NCBI RefSeq assembly: GCF_052324685.1
Contig: NC_135218.1
Span: forward strand, 15,229,858-15,293,857
DNA: 64,000 bases
DNA from: Brachyhypopomus gauderio
Lineage: Eukaryota; Chordata; Actinopteri; Gymnotiformes; Hypopomidae
Direction: 5' to 3'
Part shown: in pieces, positions 63,915 to 64,000 of the stretch
Numbering within the stretch: position 1 is the stretch's first letter
Layout: each line of letters starts with the position of its first letter
Translations under genes and position numbers: made by a program
The notes under the pieces: generated by a model
Seen by the model: only the letters and a program-made list of their open reading frames with translations
What the model was told of the DNA's origin: nothing
The model's database searches: none

Positions 63915-64000
63915 GTGAGGATCAATCTCCCAAACATTATGCACACATATTTACTGAGAGTACCGAAAGCACCAAAGCAGTATTGTGGTCTTAGGCCTGT

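Overview
The window is nuclear DNA from a vertebrate, most likely a ray-finned (teleost) fish. The genes are split by introns with GT-AG borders. The DNA between them is rich in long (CA/GT)n and (GA)n microsatellites and in fish-type transposon debris: a dead Tc1/mariner copy with a non-LTR retroelement tail inserted in it, and a tRNA-derived SINE. I found no bacterial, viral or CRISPR feature, and no intact tRNA or rRNA gene.

The gene order matches the human 1p34.2 block FAM183A (CFAP144) - CFAP57 - TMEM125 - C1orf210 - TIE1, which I know from general knowledge. From left to right: (1) 1-10,980 is repeat-bearing intergenic DNA. (2) cfap144 lies at 11,198-12,934 (+): four coding exons for a 138-aa ciliary protein, with a perfect RFX X-box 141 bp upstream. 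(3) A decayed cfap57 lies at 14,011-21,227 (+): at least eight collinear pieces with stops, frameshifts and deletions. (4) tmem125 lies at 27,518-28,186 (+): a single-exon four-pass membrane protein, probably with a GC-rich non-coding first exon ending at 23,011. (5) An AP-1 clathrin adaptor mu gene (ap1m3-like) lies at 31,464-42,016 (-), in 12 exons. (6) A c1orf210 orthologue lies at 42,700-44,536 (-), in four exons. It has a signal peptide and leucine-rich repeats that the short human protein lacks. (7) About 11.5 kb without a recognised gene holds a long 30-bp minisatellite and the nested transposons. (8) tie1 lies at 56,012-63,914 (+): fifteen coding exons running into the kinase domain, cut by the window edge.

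The genes do not form one pathway. Two are ciliary (cfap144 and the cfap57 relic), tmem125 and c1orf210 encode small membrane proteins, the mu subunit sorts cargo at the trans-Golgi network and endosomes, and tie1 is an endothelial receptor tyrosine kinase. The most notable observations are the eroded cfap57, the full-length LRR form of c1orf210, the X-box of cfap144, a GC-AG intron in tie1, CA repeats next to 5' splice sites in the adaptor gene, and an unexplained exon-like segment at about 41.6 kb. Exon borders were read by eye from splice signals, reading phase and family conservation. No alignment program or database was used.
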